Source: a bacterium 1XD21-13
GTDB lineage: Bacteria; Bacillota; Clostridia; Lachnospirales; Lachnospiraceae
Assembly: GCA_009917555.1 (NCBI GenBank)
Contig: QZDX01000016.1
Span: forward strand, 1 to 64,000
DNA length: 64,000 nt
Direction: 5' to 3'
This document shows positions 53,264-61,773 of this stretch, piece after piece (within the stretch, counting starts at the first letter, position 1; each line of letters starts with the position of its first letter). The position numbers and the translations under genes were made by a program. Under the pieces are notes generated by a model. It was given only the letters and a program-made list of their open reading frames with translations. It was not told the origin of the DNA and ran no database searches.

Positions 53264-53702
53264 GGATCTCTCCCACTAACTTATTTACCAGTGAGCCGTC
53301 CGCTTTGCCCTTTACCTTAGGCATCAGCTCCTTCATGATTTTCCCCTTGTCTTTACCGGTGGGTTCCGCAATGCCCAGGGCTTCGATCACCTCTTTTATA
53401 ACGACGCGGATGGCTTCCTCGCTCATTTCCTCCGGAGCGAACTCAGAAAGCACCGCCAGACGCGCCTGACACTGTTCGATAATATCGGTGCGGTCGGCCG
53501 GGGCCAGAGCAATCGTTTCCTTTGTCTGTTTCATCTCTTTTTTGATAACCTCATACTCCTCTTCGGAGGTGAGGTCTGCGCGCTTGTCAATGGCTTTGTT
53601 TTTCAGGGCCGCCAGAAGCATAGACAGCGTTTCCTTCCGGTCCTTTTCCTTATTCTTCATGGCTTTCATCATTTCTGCGCGGATTTCGTCGATTTTGCTC
53701 AT
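53256..53702 (-). CDS. yqeY: GatB/YqeY domain protein
   Basis: A 148-residue YqeY protein, homologous to the C-terminal tail of GatB. Helical: MKAMKNKEKDRKETLSMLLA, EYEVIKKEMKQTKETIALAP, and C-terminal GKDKGKIMKELMPKVKGKAD (about 116-135). It may bind tRNA or be linked to amidotransferase function; it is often near rpsU, which is not here. It overlaps the lipoprotein gene by 8 bp. Confidence 0.93.
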   Translation of the reverse strand: MSKIDEIRAEMMKAMKNKEKDRKETLSMLLAALKNKAIDKRADLTSEEEYEVIKKEMKQTKETIALAPADRTDIIEQCQARLAVLSEFAPEEMSEEAIRVVIKEVIEALGIAEPTGKDKGKIMKELMPKVKGKADGSLVNKLVGEILA

Positions 53703-54172
53703 ATTTTTCTCCTATTCTAAATCGCTGCGCGATGGCGCTAAAGGGTAAAGTCGCTTCGACACACTTGTTATGAGAGGAAGTTTCATTCGAAAGGACACTC
53801 ATGAAAATTTCGCTCGTGCGCCTTGCGTCTTTACTGTCCAGCAGAAAATATTTCAAGGAAATACTTGACATATCTTAGCCAGACTATTAATAGTTCCGGT
53901 TATCTCCTCTCGTTCTGACGAACTCTTTCTATTTTAATCACTTTTTTAAAAGATTTCAAGGTTTTGACGCAAATTTACCGCAACCCCTTGCTTTTTTTGA
54001 AATAAAAAGGTATGCTGTAATTGTATTCCGTACAAATACACTTTACTGTATTTTGTCTTTATCAAAAAGACACCCTTTCCCCCTGGCGGACTTTTGCCCC
54101 CGTACTTTCTACAGGTCATGCGCTGCCGGGAAAAGGGACGCACAAAAGATTTTTCTTATGGAGGGATGTATC
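53703..54172. other. 470-bp gap upstream of the symporter
   Basis: It contains a dispersed-repeat copy at 53828-53892 and a leader before the symporter. A short open frame on the minus strand (53650-53871) falls in repeat sequence and is not believable as a gene. A TTGCTT/TATGCT pair with 17 bp spacing near 53990-54018 could be a promoter. Confidence 0.5.
53828..53892. repeat. Dispersed repeat, copy 1
   Basis: About 65 bp beginning GTCTTTACTGTCCAGC and ending ACTTGACATATCTTAG then a TATTAATA box. It matches copy 2 (56051-56116) in inverted orientation. The TTGACA here points to the plus-strand symporter. Confidence 0.75.
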
Positions 54173-55372
54173 ATGGAGAAGAAAAAACTGGGTCTTGTAC
54201 CAAAACTGATCATTGCCATTATTCTTGGTATTCTGTTCGGACAGTTTCTGCCCGAGAGCATCTGTCGTGTGGTAGTAACTGCCTCCGGCCTGTTCAGTAC
54301 CTTTTTGAAATTTATTATTCCACTGATGATTGTAGCCTACGTAACAATGGGAATTGCAGATCTCAGCCAGGGAGCCGGAAAACTGCTTGTGATTACCGTC
54401 TGCCTCGCCTACAGCTCCACACTCATTGCCGGAACCTGCTCTTATCTGGTGGCAAGCGGATTGTTCCCGAGCTTTATGAGCCCGGAGGCTATGGAACAGA
54501 TTGCGGCGACGGCAGACAACTCCTTAAGCTCCTATTTCAGCATTCAGCTTCAGCCTCTTTTGGACACCCTGTCAGCAGTTGCGCTTGCCTTTGTCCTGGG
54601 CCTGTGCCTGTCCACCATGAAGGGGAAGGAAATGGGAAACAGCCTCTACAACGGCATGAAGGATTTTTCCAGTGTCATCGACAAGGTCTTACATACGGTT
54701 ATTATCCCGCTGCTGCCCCTTTATATCTGCGGAACTTTTACGGATATGACCAAGTCGGGGAAAACCTTTGCAATCTTAAGTATTTTATGGAAGGTGTTTC
54801 TGGTGGTGATTCTTATGCACCTGATTTGTATCACCATTCAGTTTATCATCGCCGGAACCATCAGCAAGAAGAACCCGGTTACCCTTATTAAAAACCAGAT
54901 ACCAGGGTATACAACCGCCCTTGGCACCCAGTCCTCAGCGGCTACGATTCCGGTCAACCTGGAATGCGCCAAAAATGACGGCGTATCCGAACAGATCCGC
55001 AATTTCGTGGTTCCTCTGTGCGCCAATATCCATATGGCAGGCTCTATGATCACCATCACGGCCTGCGCTACGGCCGTATGCCTGATGAACCAGCTTCCCA
55101 TTAGTCTTGGAACGGTGATTCCCTTTATTATGACTCTGGGAATTGCTATGGTAGCTTCTCCCGGCGCTCCGGGCGGATCGATTATGACGGCTCTGCCGTT
55201 TCTCTATATGATTTTCGGCGCGGAGGCAGGCAATCCGGATGGGCCTATCTGCGCGATTATGGTGGCCCTCTATATTACCCAGGATTCCTTTGGAACTGCC
55301 TGTAATGTATCCGGGGACAATGCCATCGGCGTAATCGTAAATACCATTTATGAAAAATGGATCAAAAAATAA
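54173..55372 (+). CDS. DAACS-type dicarboxylate/amino-acid:cation symporter
   Basis: A 399-residue sodium- or proton-coupled transporter with eight helices and two re-entrant loops. GTQSSAATIPVNLECAK (about 265) is the family's Ser-rich substrate loop, and PGAPGGSIMTALPF (about 330) and TACNVSGDNAIGVIV (about 375) are its other signatures. ATG 54173 follows GGAGGG. Its position 14 bp before sdaAB suggests uptake of L-serine (or a related amino acid) for deamination. Confidence 0.88.
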   Translation: MEKKKLGLVPKLIIAIILGILFGQFLPESICRVVVTASGLFSTFLKFIIPLMIVAYVTMGIADLSQGAGKLLVITVCLAYSSTLIAGTCSYLVASGLFPSFMSPEAMEQIAATADNSLSSYFSIQLQPLLDTLSAVALAFVLGLCLSTMKGKEMGNSLYNGMKDFSSVIDKVLHTVIIPLLPLYICGTFTDMTKSGKTFAILSILWKVFLVVILMHLICITIQFIIAGTISKKNPVTLIKNQIPGYTTALGTQSSAATIPVNLECAKNDGVSEQIRNFVVPLCANIHMAGSMITITACATAVCLMNQLPISLGTVIPFIMTLGIAMVASPGAPGGSIMTALPFLYMIFGAEAGNPDGPICAIMVALYITQDSFGTACNVSGDNAIGVIVNTIYEKWIKK

Positions 55373-55385
55373 AGAGGAAAATGAT

Positions 55386-56045
55386 ATGAACGTATTTGAT
55401 ATAATAGGCCCTGTGATGATTGGGCCATCCAGTTCCCATACGGCCGGAGCTGTGCGCCTTGGACGCGTGGCGTGGAAAATCCTGGAGGAAAAAGCGGTCT
55501 GGGCAGATATCCGGCTGTCCGGCTCCTTTGCACAGACCTACCGCGGCCACGGTACGGACAAGGCATTGATTGCCGGGATTATGGGGATGCATTCTTATGA
55601 TGAACGCATCCGCCGTTCCCTGAGCCTTGCAGATGAGGAAGGGCTTGCATATTCCTTCACGGCAGAGGATATTCCCGGCGCCCATCCCAACACGGCGCGG
55701 ATTCATCTGAAGGGTGAGCAAGGGGCTGAATGTGTGGTGCAGGGAGCCAGTATCGGGGGCGGCAATATTCTGGTGACGCAGATCAATGGAATGGAGGTTT
55801 CCTTTACCGGTCAGTATAACACGTTGATGGTGCTCCACTATGACAGGCCTGGCACTATCGCAGCCGTGACGAATTTCATGGCTTATTCGGGAACCAATAT
55901 CGGCAATTTCCGTCTGACCCGGCCGAAAAAGGGCGGCGAAGCGGTTATGACCATTGAAGTGGACGGGGACGTGGAGGAAACGCTGATTCAGAGCCTGCGC
56001 ATCCTTCCCAACATTATCAATGTGGTTTTGATTCGGGCAATTTAA
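55386..56045 (+). CDS. sdaAB: L-serine dehydratase beta subunit, iron-sulfur dependent
   Basis: A 219-residue beta subunit: NVFDIIGPVMIGPSSSHTAG with the catalytic-loop Ser-rich motif at about 10-20, and a C-terminal ACT-like domain (about 145-219, FTGQYNTLMVLHYDRPGTIA). It assembles with SdaAA into the [4Fe-4S] serine dehydratase that makes pyruvate. ATG 55386 is the start. It is followed by an 84-bp gap with a repeat copy before sdaAA. Confidence 0.95.
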   Translation: MNVFDIIGPVMIGPSSSHTAGAVRLGRVAWKILEEKAVWADIRLSGSFAQTYRGHGTDKALIAGIMGMHSYDERIRRSLSLADEEGLAYSFTAEDIPGAHPNTARIHLKGEQGAECVVQGASIGGGNILVTQINGMEVSFTGQYNTLMVLHYDRPGTIAAVTNFMAYSGTNIGNFRLTRPKKGGEAVMTIEVDGDVEETLIQSLRILPNIINVVLIRAI

Positions 56046-56050
56046 CGTTT

Positions 56051-56116
56051 TTAATAGTCCAGCTAAAAAATGTCAAGTACTTATTAAGGAAGATTTTTTT
56101 GCCGGACAGTAAAGTC
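56051..56116. repeat. Dispersed repeat, copy 2, between sdaAB and sdaAA
   Basis: The complement of this segment reads GACTTTACTGTCCGGC then ACTTGACATTTTTTAG and a TATTAA, matching copy 1. It is inverted relative to copy 1 and splits the two subunit genes. A hairpin is not obvious. Confidence 0.75.
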
Positions 56117-56129
56117 GAGGAGTAGATGT

Positions 56130-57008
56130 ATGTTGGATTATGATTCCATTGCGGCAATCTGCGAGGCCGCAGAAGAAAAACAGCTATCCATCTCTGCCCT
56201 GGTGCTCTCCGACCAGGCGGAGCAGATGGAGATCTCAGAGGATGAACTCTATGAGCATATGAGGGAAAGCCTCCATGTGATGCAGGAGGCAGTGAAGGAG
56301 GGGAAGAATCCCAAGCTTCGTTCCACCTCCGGTCTCACCGGGGGCGACGCGGCAATGGTGGAGGCTTATGCCGGTACGGGAGGAATTACGGGAACCTTTT
56401 TGAATCATGCAATGGCCCGAGCCCTTGCAGTGTCAGAATATAACGCGGCTATGGGAAAGATTGTGGCCTCTCCCACTGCTGGGTCCTGCGGTATCCTGCC
56501 AGGCACTGTGGTTTCCATGCTGGAGGAAGGGCGCTGTGATGAACACGCCGCCGTGATGGCCCTTTTTACAGCCGGAGCGATTGGAATGGTGATTGCCCGC
56601 AATGCCTCCATAGCCGGAGCACAAGGGGGATGCCAGGCGGAATGCGGCTCCGCCTCCGCTATGGCGGCCGCCGCTCTGGTGGATCTGGCCGGAGGAACGC
56701 CGGGACAGGCTGCTCATGCCTGTGCCATGGCCATTAAGAACCAGCTTGGCCTGGTGTGCGATCCAGTAGCCGGGCTTGTGGAGATTCCCTGCATTAAACG
56801 AAACGTGTCGGGAATTGCCATTGCCTTTACCTCTGCGGAGATGGCTCTTGCCGGTGTGGAGAGTAAGATTCCGGTGGATGAGTGCGTCCTTGCCATGCGC
56901 CAGGTGGGGGATATGCTTCCCTGCTCCTTAAAGGAGACCTCCCAGGCAGGGCTTGCGTCCACACCTACGGGGATTCGGCTGAAAAAGCAGGTGTTTGGGG
57001 AAGGCTGA
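56130..57008 (+). CDS. sdaAA: L-serine dehydratase alpha subunit, iron-sulfur dependent
   Basis: A 292-residue alpha subunit with the cluster-binding cysteines in PTAGSCGILPGTV (about 113), GAQGGCQAECGSASAM (about 167) and CDPVAGLVEIPCIKRN (about 210). MLDYDSIAAICEAAEEKQLS opens the protein; GAGGAG lies seven bases before the ATG. It completes the serine-to-pyruvate enzyme with SdaAB. Confidence 0.95.
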   Translation: MLDYDSIAAICEAAEEKQLSISALVLSDQAEQMEISEDELYEHMRESLHVMQEAVKEGKNPKLRSTSGLTGGDAAMVEAYAGTGGITGTFLNHAMARALAVSEYNAAMGKIVASPTAGSCGILPGTVVSMLEEGRCDEHAAVMALFTAGAIGMVIARNASIAGAQGGCQAECGSASAMAAAALVDLAGGTPGQAAHACAMAIKNQLGLVCDPVAGLVEIPCIKRNVSGIAIAFTSAEMALAGVESKIPVDECVLAMRQVGDMLPCSLKETSQAGLASTPTGIRLKKQVFGEG

Positions 57009-57053
57009 CCGCTGCGCTGCTGTGCTTCCCTTTCACAGATGTACAGCGAATAC

Positions 57054-57102
57054 AACGATTGGGCTGGCTGGTAATCTGCTATTACCGGCCAGCCCGATCG
57101 TT
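57054..57102 (+). terminator. Strong terminator after sdaAA
   Basis: AACGATTGGGCTGGCTGGTA (57054-57073) and TACCGGCCAGCCCGATCGTT (57083-57102) pair over 22 bp, with two G-T pairs, around a 5-nt loop, followed by ACTTTTTC. It overlaps the stop of the fragment at 57101. Confidence 0.9.
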
Positions 57103-57265
57103 ACTTTTTCATTGCAATCCCCATTAACCGTATTGCCTCATCCGCCAAAAACAAAGGAATACCCACATCCACCAGATATATTTTAAATGCAGGCAAATCA
57201 TCATAGGCTGAAATAGGCAGTCCTGGCAAGCTGCGAAGGAATGGACTTCCATATCTATCAATCTT
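57101..57265 (-). pseudogene. DUF4143 ATPase C-terminal fragment
   Basis: A minus-strand frame reads KIDRYGSPFLRSLPGLPIS, then AYDDLPAFKIYLVDVGIPLF and LADEAIRLMGIAMKK to a stop at 57101. The LP-x-SAYDDLPAFKIYLVDVG pattern matches the C-terminal end of DUF4143 AAA-type ATPases. No start and no ATPase domain remain. It lies just after the MBL stop. Confidence 0.5.
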
Positions 57266-58117
57266 TTAATTCTGTACTATCCTCATAGAATTTTCCCCAT
57301 CACACAAGCAGGTAATCGTTCCCTCTGATGTGAGGTATGTCTGGGCTCCTGTCTGGTGGAGAATTCTGCGAACCTTTTCGTCTCCGGGCTCCTCCTGGGA
57401 GCAGGTGATCACAGCGATCTTTGGAGAAACGGCTTCTAGAAATTCCTCGGAGTTCTTCTCCTTTCTGCCGTGATGGGGAACCTTTAACAAATCGTGCTTC
57501 AAATCAAATTCTTCCTGAACAAGAAGCTCTTCCAGACGCTCCTTCTCACAGTCCCCTGCAAAGAGAAACCTCTGTTCCCCATAGGTCATACTGATCACAA
57601 GGGAAAAATCATTGTCCTCTTCCTTATATTCCGGCTTCTGGGGCGGATAGATGAGACATTCCACGCCGTCAAAGGAAAGATACCGGGTATCTGTCACAAG
57701 CTCCGGCTGCTGTCCTGACGCCTCCAGAACCTCCCGGTATTCCTGATATTGACCTCCGTCCCCTTCATAGTCCGGCTGAAAAATATGCTCTGCTCCTGCT
57801 TCTTCCAAAATCCGGTCAGCTCCGCCGACATGATCCTTGTCAAAATGCGTGATTACCAGATAATCCAACGGCTCCTTATCCTTCTGACTTAAATAGTCCA
57901 GAATCACCTCTGAGGTATCCTCATAACCTGCGTCGATGAGCATGGAGGTGTTTTCCGTTTCGATGAGGATGGCGTCACCCTTTCCCACATCAAAAAAAGT
58001 AATTTTCAGTCCCTGCCCCTCTTCGGAGCTCTCTTTCGTCCTGACACAGCCGCACAGAAGAAGGAGAAAGGACAAAAAAAAGATGAAATATCTCTTAGAT
58101 AGGTTTTTCGTTTTCAT
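57266..58117 (-). CDS. ComEC-like MBL-fold lipoprotein
   Basis: A 283-residue lipoprotein: a basic N-terminus and YFIFFLSFLLLLCGC (lipobox LCGC) place it outside the membrane. The MBL fold follows: ITFFDVGKGDAILI, THFDKDHVGGAD (about 88), FLFAGDCEKERLEEL (about 180) and VPHHGRKEKN (about 210). The pattern matches the hydrolase domain of ComEC/Rec2 without its channel domains. A surface nuclease or phosphodiesterase role is possible, not established. Confidence 0.85.
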   Translation of the reverse strand: MKTKNLSKRYFIFFLSFLLLLCGCVRTKESSEEGQGLKITFFDVGKGDAILIETENTSMLIDAGYEDTSEVILDYLSQKDKEPLDYLVITHFDKDHVGGADRILEEAGAEHIFQPDYEGDGGQYQEYREVLEASGQQPELVTDTRYLSFDGVECLIYPPQKPEYKEEDNDFSLVISMTYGEQRFLFAGDCEKERLEELLVQEEFDLKHDLLKVPHHGRKEKNSEEFLEAVSPKIAVITCSQEEPGDEKVRRILHQTGAQTYLTSEGTITCLCDGENSMRIVQN

Positions 58118-58160
58118 GGAGGATTCCCCTTTCCATATTTTCCGCTATACACAGAGGGGT

Positions 58161-58206
58161 GCCGGGAAATAAAGCAGATGACTTTTCTAATGACTTATTT
58201 CCCAGC
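58161..58206. repeat. Hairpin upstream of the MBL lipoprotein
   Basis: GCCGGGAAATAA (58161-58172) and TTATTTCCCAGC (58195-58206) pair over 12 bp with one mismatch around 22 nt. It lies between the large Ig-repeat gene and the MBL gene and could be a terminator or processing stem; there is no clear T run. Confidence 0.5.
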
Positions 58207-58344
58207 ATCTCCTTTAGAGCTTTTACTATAGCCTTTTTATGACAGCTCTTATTATATGTAAGCCCTCAAGGCATGTCAATCTCCGTCCCAAATTTTTAAG
58301 TCGCTCTATCTGCAAATCACCCAGGTGGTCAGTATATGATTTTA

Positions 58345-61300
58345 CTACAGCGCTTTTGACTTAAGTCTCCTGCGGATTCTCTCGGCCAATACCAGGCATC
58401 CCCCTGCCAAAAGCAAAATTCCTCCAAGGCAGACAGCCCACACCACCTTCGGCTCATCGTCCCCAGGAAACCGGAAGCGGATCTGCTCCGTTACCAGAAA
58501 ATGAACCGGCTCGGTCTCCGTCTCATTACCAGCCTCATCCCATGCCCTTATGGAAAAGGTCTGCCATACCTTTGCTCCTGAAACAGGACAGACCAGCATG
58601 CCGTCCATCTCACGAAGCATATCCCGGTCATAAGTCGCCGTACATTGGCCATTCACATAAACTTCTGCCCCTGCAAGGGCATAGGCATCCCTCACATCCG
58701 CTAAGAGCTCCAGGCTTTTTCCCTTCACGCGCTCCCAGTCCTTCACTCCTGTCACCACCACACTGGGCCCGGTCTTGTCCACAATAAATTCCAGGCTTTT
58801 TTCCTTCATCCGGTTATTGGAAGCATTTCTTGCCTGATCCTCTGAGTACAGTGTCACCAGGTAAATACCCTCTTTTTCAAAATTTTCCTTGTCAATCCGA
58901 TAGCGATAGGTCTTCCAGGTGTCCCTTGTTCCTGTCCTTTCCACCTGGTAATCCCTGCCCTCCTTAAGCTCTACGGTCTCCCCCTCCCGGCTGCTGGTCA
59001 CCTGGTAATAGTTCAAAAAATCAGGATTGTACTCCGTAATCACCAGATCCGGCTCCTGGGAGGCATAGCGGCTTCCTCCCGGACCTGCCAGGAGCGCTGT
59101 GGCCTCCTCCAGCTCGTAGACAGAGCCAAAACGATTTACGGAAAAGGTGAGCTCCGCCTCTGACACATTTCCGGCCAAATCTCCGGCCCTTGCCTTAATT
59201 CGGTAGAGATCGTCATTTTCCGGCACCTGCTCAAAATCACCCCAGAGCATGGTAAAGCCTTGCTCCTCACTGCTCTTGGTCCAGACCGGAAGCTGTCCGG
59301 TCCCATTGCTGCCTTGAAGGCTCACTTGGGTCTGCTCCGGATCAAAGTTGGTATCCAGGACACGCAGTCTTGGGGCAACCATTCCCCGGTTGGCGGAGCA
59401 GTCTGCCACATTTTCAAAGGTCAGCTCGGGAGGAGTCCTATCAATCACAAATTCCTCCGAATCGTAAGCCTCGGCCTCATTTCCTGCCAAATCTGTACAC
59501 CGAAGTCTCAAGCTGTATCTGCCATCCTCCGAAAAGGTAATCCCGCACCGAAAGCTGTCCTCCTCCCACTGACGCAATGGTCCAAGCTTTGGAGCAGCAA
59601 TCTCCTCCCCTTTCTCATGCGCCTCTATCAAAGCCTCCAAATCGCCGGTATAGAGATTCCGCTCCCGTATCTCCACAACCGCACTGCGCTCCCTTGCATA
59701 ATAATGACCGTTTAAGGGTTCGGCATCGTCCCAATGTACCAGAAGGACCGGAGGCGTTTTATCAATCACAAAGGTCTCTGTCTTCTCATAGCTCCCCCTG
59801 TTTCCGGCCGCATCCTGGCAGGAAATTCCAAATGAATACCCCCCGTCCTTGTCAAAAACCAGATCTGCCATCCAGGCGCAGTCATCGCTGTGGCCCCAGT
59901 CTCCAGGGTCAGAGGAGCCGCCGCACCCTTCTCCTGGCTGATGAATCCAGGACAGAACCGAATCTTCCATCCCTGTAAGGGCAAGCTGTACCTGGTCTGG
60001 AAGAAAATTCCTCTCCCATATTGTAATCCGGGCTGTCTGGTCCGCCTGGTAATACTTTTCATTTCGCACGTCCTGATTCAGCCACTCCACCTCAATCTTT
60101 GGAGGGCTGGTGTCAATGTGGATCACCGGAGGCTCTATAACCTCCGTGGTATGCCCTGCAAAGTCCGTAAATCCTCCGGAAATAGAAATTTCATTCTGAT
60201 TATTTTCCCCGGCCGGAATCGTGAGGATCAGATCTGCTTCCCTCCTGATCTCCTGCCCCTCCTCCTCAAAGAAAAGTTCCTCCCTCTGGCTTCCGGCCTG
60301 AAGCCAGACGGAACGGATTCCGGAAAAGTGATCCTCCATCACATACCTTAGAGATACATCCTCACGGTAAAAATGATCTCTTCCTGCCGGTGCTCCCTCC
60401 ACAGTGACCCTTGCACTGGAGGTCTTTTTATGCATTTCTTCGGATTCAATGAGAATTCCTGTTTTTTTTCTCCAACCCTCCATAAAGATTCCGGCCCGAT
60501 CCCTGGCCTGTGCCTGAATGATGCCCTGAAAGGAATGGGGCAGAGAAAAGACTCCATATGCCCTTGCACCGTTCTCCTCATAGACAAGGCTGTCTCCCGG
60601 CCGGACCGTACCGCTTATGGTTACAGGCCCCGGCTCCTCCTCTCCTCCTGTTCCCTCACAGATATAAGTGATTTCTCCAATACCGCTGATCGCGTCCTCC
60701 GCCTGAATTCTCACGGTCAAATCCGGCTGGCAAAAATATCCGAAGGTTACCTGATGGATGAGCTTTTCCAATAAGGTCTGATGCTCGGCCTCCAAGGTAA
60801 TTCCTTGCTCCTCAGAAATCACAGGCTTAGTCCGGTCCAGACAAAAGCTTCCAAGGCTTACATAGCCTTCACTGCTCTCCACCGGGGTATTTCCGGCCTC
60901 GTCCTGTATCCGGGCGGATATCTGGTAAATGGCTTCTGTTTTCAGATGGATGGTTAAGTGATAGCTTCCAGGCTCTTCTTTCAGCTGAAAGCATTTTTCA
61001 TTTCCTGTTTCCTCCTGTTCTGTCTCTTCCGACTCTGTCTCATCCTTTTCCGTATCCTCTTCTGTTTCATCTAATCCTGCCTCTTTTCTTAAAGAAGCCC
61101 AGGTTTTGCCGTGAAGCTCCCGGATCTCCGGAATATCTGAAAGCTTTCTGGAGGCATTGCGGGCCTCCAGATAAATCCTGGTTTCTTCCATATCCAGATG
61201 CTCTTCCAGAATCGTCAGCTCCAAAAACAATTCCTTTCCTGTCTGATAATATGCTTCCAGCTCCAATACTCTTCCCTGCTCGTCTCTCCATATGACTGAA

Positions 61301-61719
61301 AACTCAGGAGGCATAATATCTGTTGGCTCCTCTGGCTTCTCTGGCTCTACTGGTTCCTCCGGCTCTTCTGGTTCCTCTGGCGCCTTCGTTTCTTCTGATT
61401 CCTCCGGTCCTTCCATTTCTTCTGAACCCTCCACTTCTTCCGCTTTCTCCGTCTCCTGTGCTCCTTCTACCTTCTCCTTTTCCTCTGTCGCCTGCATTAC
61501 CCCTGCCTCTGCCCGAAGCTTCATATCACAAGCTCCCGCAGCGCCTCCCAGGGCAAGCACAAAGACCAGAACCCGAATCCACCGCCATTTCCGCACTATT
61601 TTGGGAATGCGAAATCCAATAAACATCACCACAGACGCCGCCAACAGTACCACTGCCACTGTTCCGAAAAAAATCCATAGTTTATGATATACCTCCAACA
61701 ATTGTTCCGTATACTCCAT
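58345..61719 (-). CDS. Large Ig-repeat membrane protein
   Basis: A 1124-residue surface protein. Two N-terminal helices (LWIFFGTVAVVLLAASVVMF; about 42-60, WIRVLVFVLALGG) and a C-terminal helix (VWAVCLGGILLLAGGCLVLA) bracket a large outer part. An acidic Glu/Pro-rich stretch (about 77-135, with EEPEEPEEPVEPEKPEEP) comes first, then several bacterial Ig-like repeats, each marked by an I/V-D-x-T-x-P turn: FCLDRTKPVI, IHIDTSPPKI, FVIDKTPPVL, FVIDRTPPEL and FIVDKTGPSV. It probably anchors a surface structure or senses the envelope. It is 54 bp after the kinase gene. Confidence 0.8.
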   Translation of the reverse strand: MEYTEQLLEVYHKLWIFFGTVAVVLLAASVVMFIGFRIPKIVRKWRWIRVLVFVLALGGAAGACDMKLRAEAGVMQATEEKEKVEGAQETEKAEEVEGSEEMEGPEESEETKAPEEPEEPEEPVEPEKPEEPTDIMPPEFSVIWRDEQGRVLELEAYYQTGKELFLELTILEEHLDMEETRIYLEARNASRKLSDIPEIRELHGKTWASLRKEAGLDETEEDTEKDETESEETEQEETGNEKCFQLKEEPGSYHLTIHLKTEAIYQISARIQDEAGNTPVESSEGYVSLGSFCLDRTKPVISEEQGITLEAEHQTLLEKLIHQVTFGYFCQPDLTVRIQAEDAISGIGEITYICEGTGGEEEPGPVTISGTVRPGDSLVYEENGARAYGVFSLPHSFQGIIQAQARDRAGIFMEGWRKKTGILIESEEMHKKTSSARVTVEGAPAGRDHFYREDVSLRYVMEDHFSGIRSVWLQAGSQREELFFEEEGQEIRREADLILTIPAGENNQNEISISGGFTDFAGHTTEVIEPPVIHIDTSPPKIEVEWLNQDVRNEKYYQADQTARITIWERNFLPDQVQLALTGMEDSVLSWIHQPGEGCGGSSDPGDWGHSDDCAWMADLVFDKDGGYSFGISCQDAAGNRGSYEKTETFVIDKTPPVLLVHWDDAEPLNGHYYARERSAVVEIRERNLYTGDLEALIEAHEKGEEIAAPKLGPLRQWEEDSFRCGITFSEDGRYSLRLRCTDLAGNEAEAYDSEEFVIDRTPPELTFENVADCSANRGMVAPRLRVLDTNFDPEQTQVSLQGSNGTGQLPVWTKSSEEQGFTMLWGDFEQVPENDDLYRIKARAGDLAGNVSEAELTFSVNRFGSVYELEEATALLAGPGGSRYASQEPDLVITEYNPDFLNYYQVTSSREGETVELKEGRDYQVERTGTRDTWKTYRYRIDKENFEKEGIYLVTLYSEDQARNASNNRMKEKSLEFIVDKTGPSVVVTGVKDWERVKGKSLELLADVRDAYALAGAEVYVNGQCTATYDRDMLREMDGMLVCPVSGAKVWQTFSIRAWDEAGNETETEPVHFLVTEQIRFRFPGDDEPKVVWAVCLGGILLLAGGCLVLAERIRRRLKSKAL

Positions 61720-61773
61720 AGCTCTCTCCTTTCTTTTCTTCCTCTTCCTGCCATTTTGTCCTTTCTTCTATTT

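Noticed and set aside
53650-53871. Small minus-strand frame upstream of yqeY
   Set aside because: Its 5' half is the dispersed repeat and its 3' part runs into yqeY in another frame.
61292-61687. Ser/Gly-rich plus-strand frame
   Set aside because: It is the complement of the Glu/Pro-rich linker of the Ig-repeat protein.
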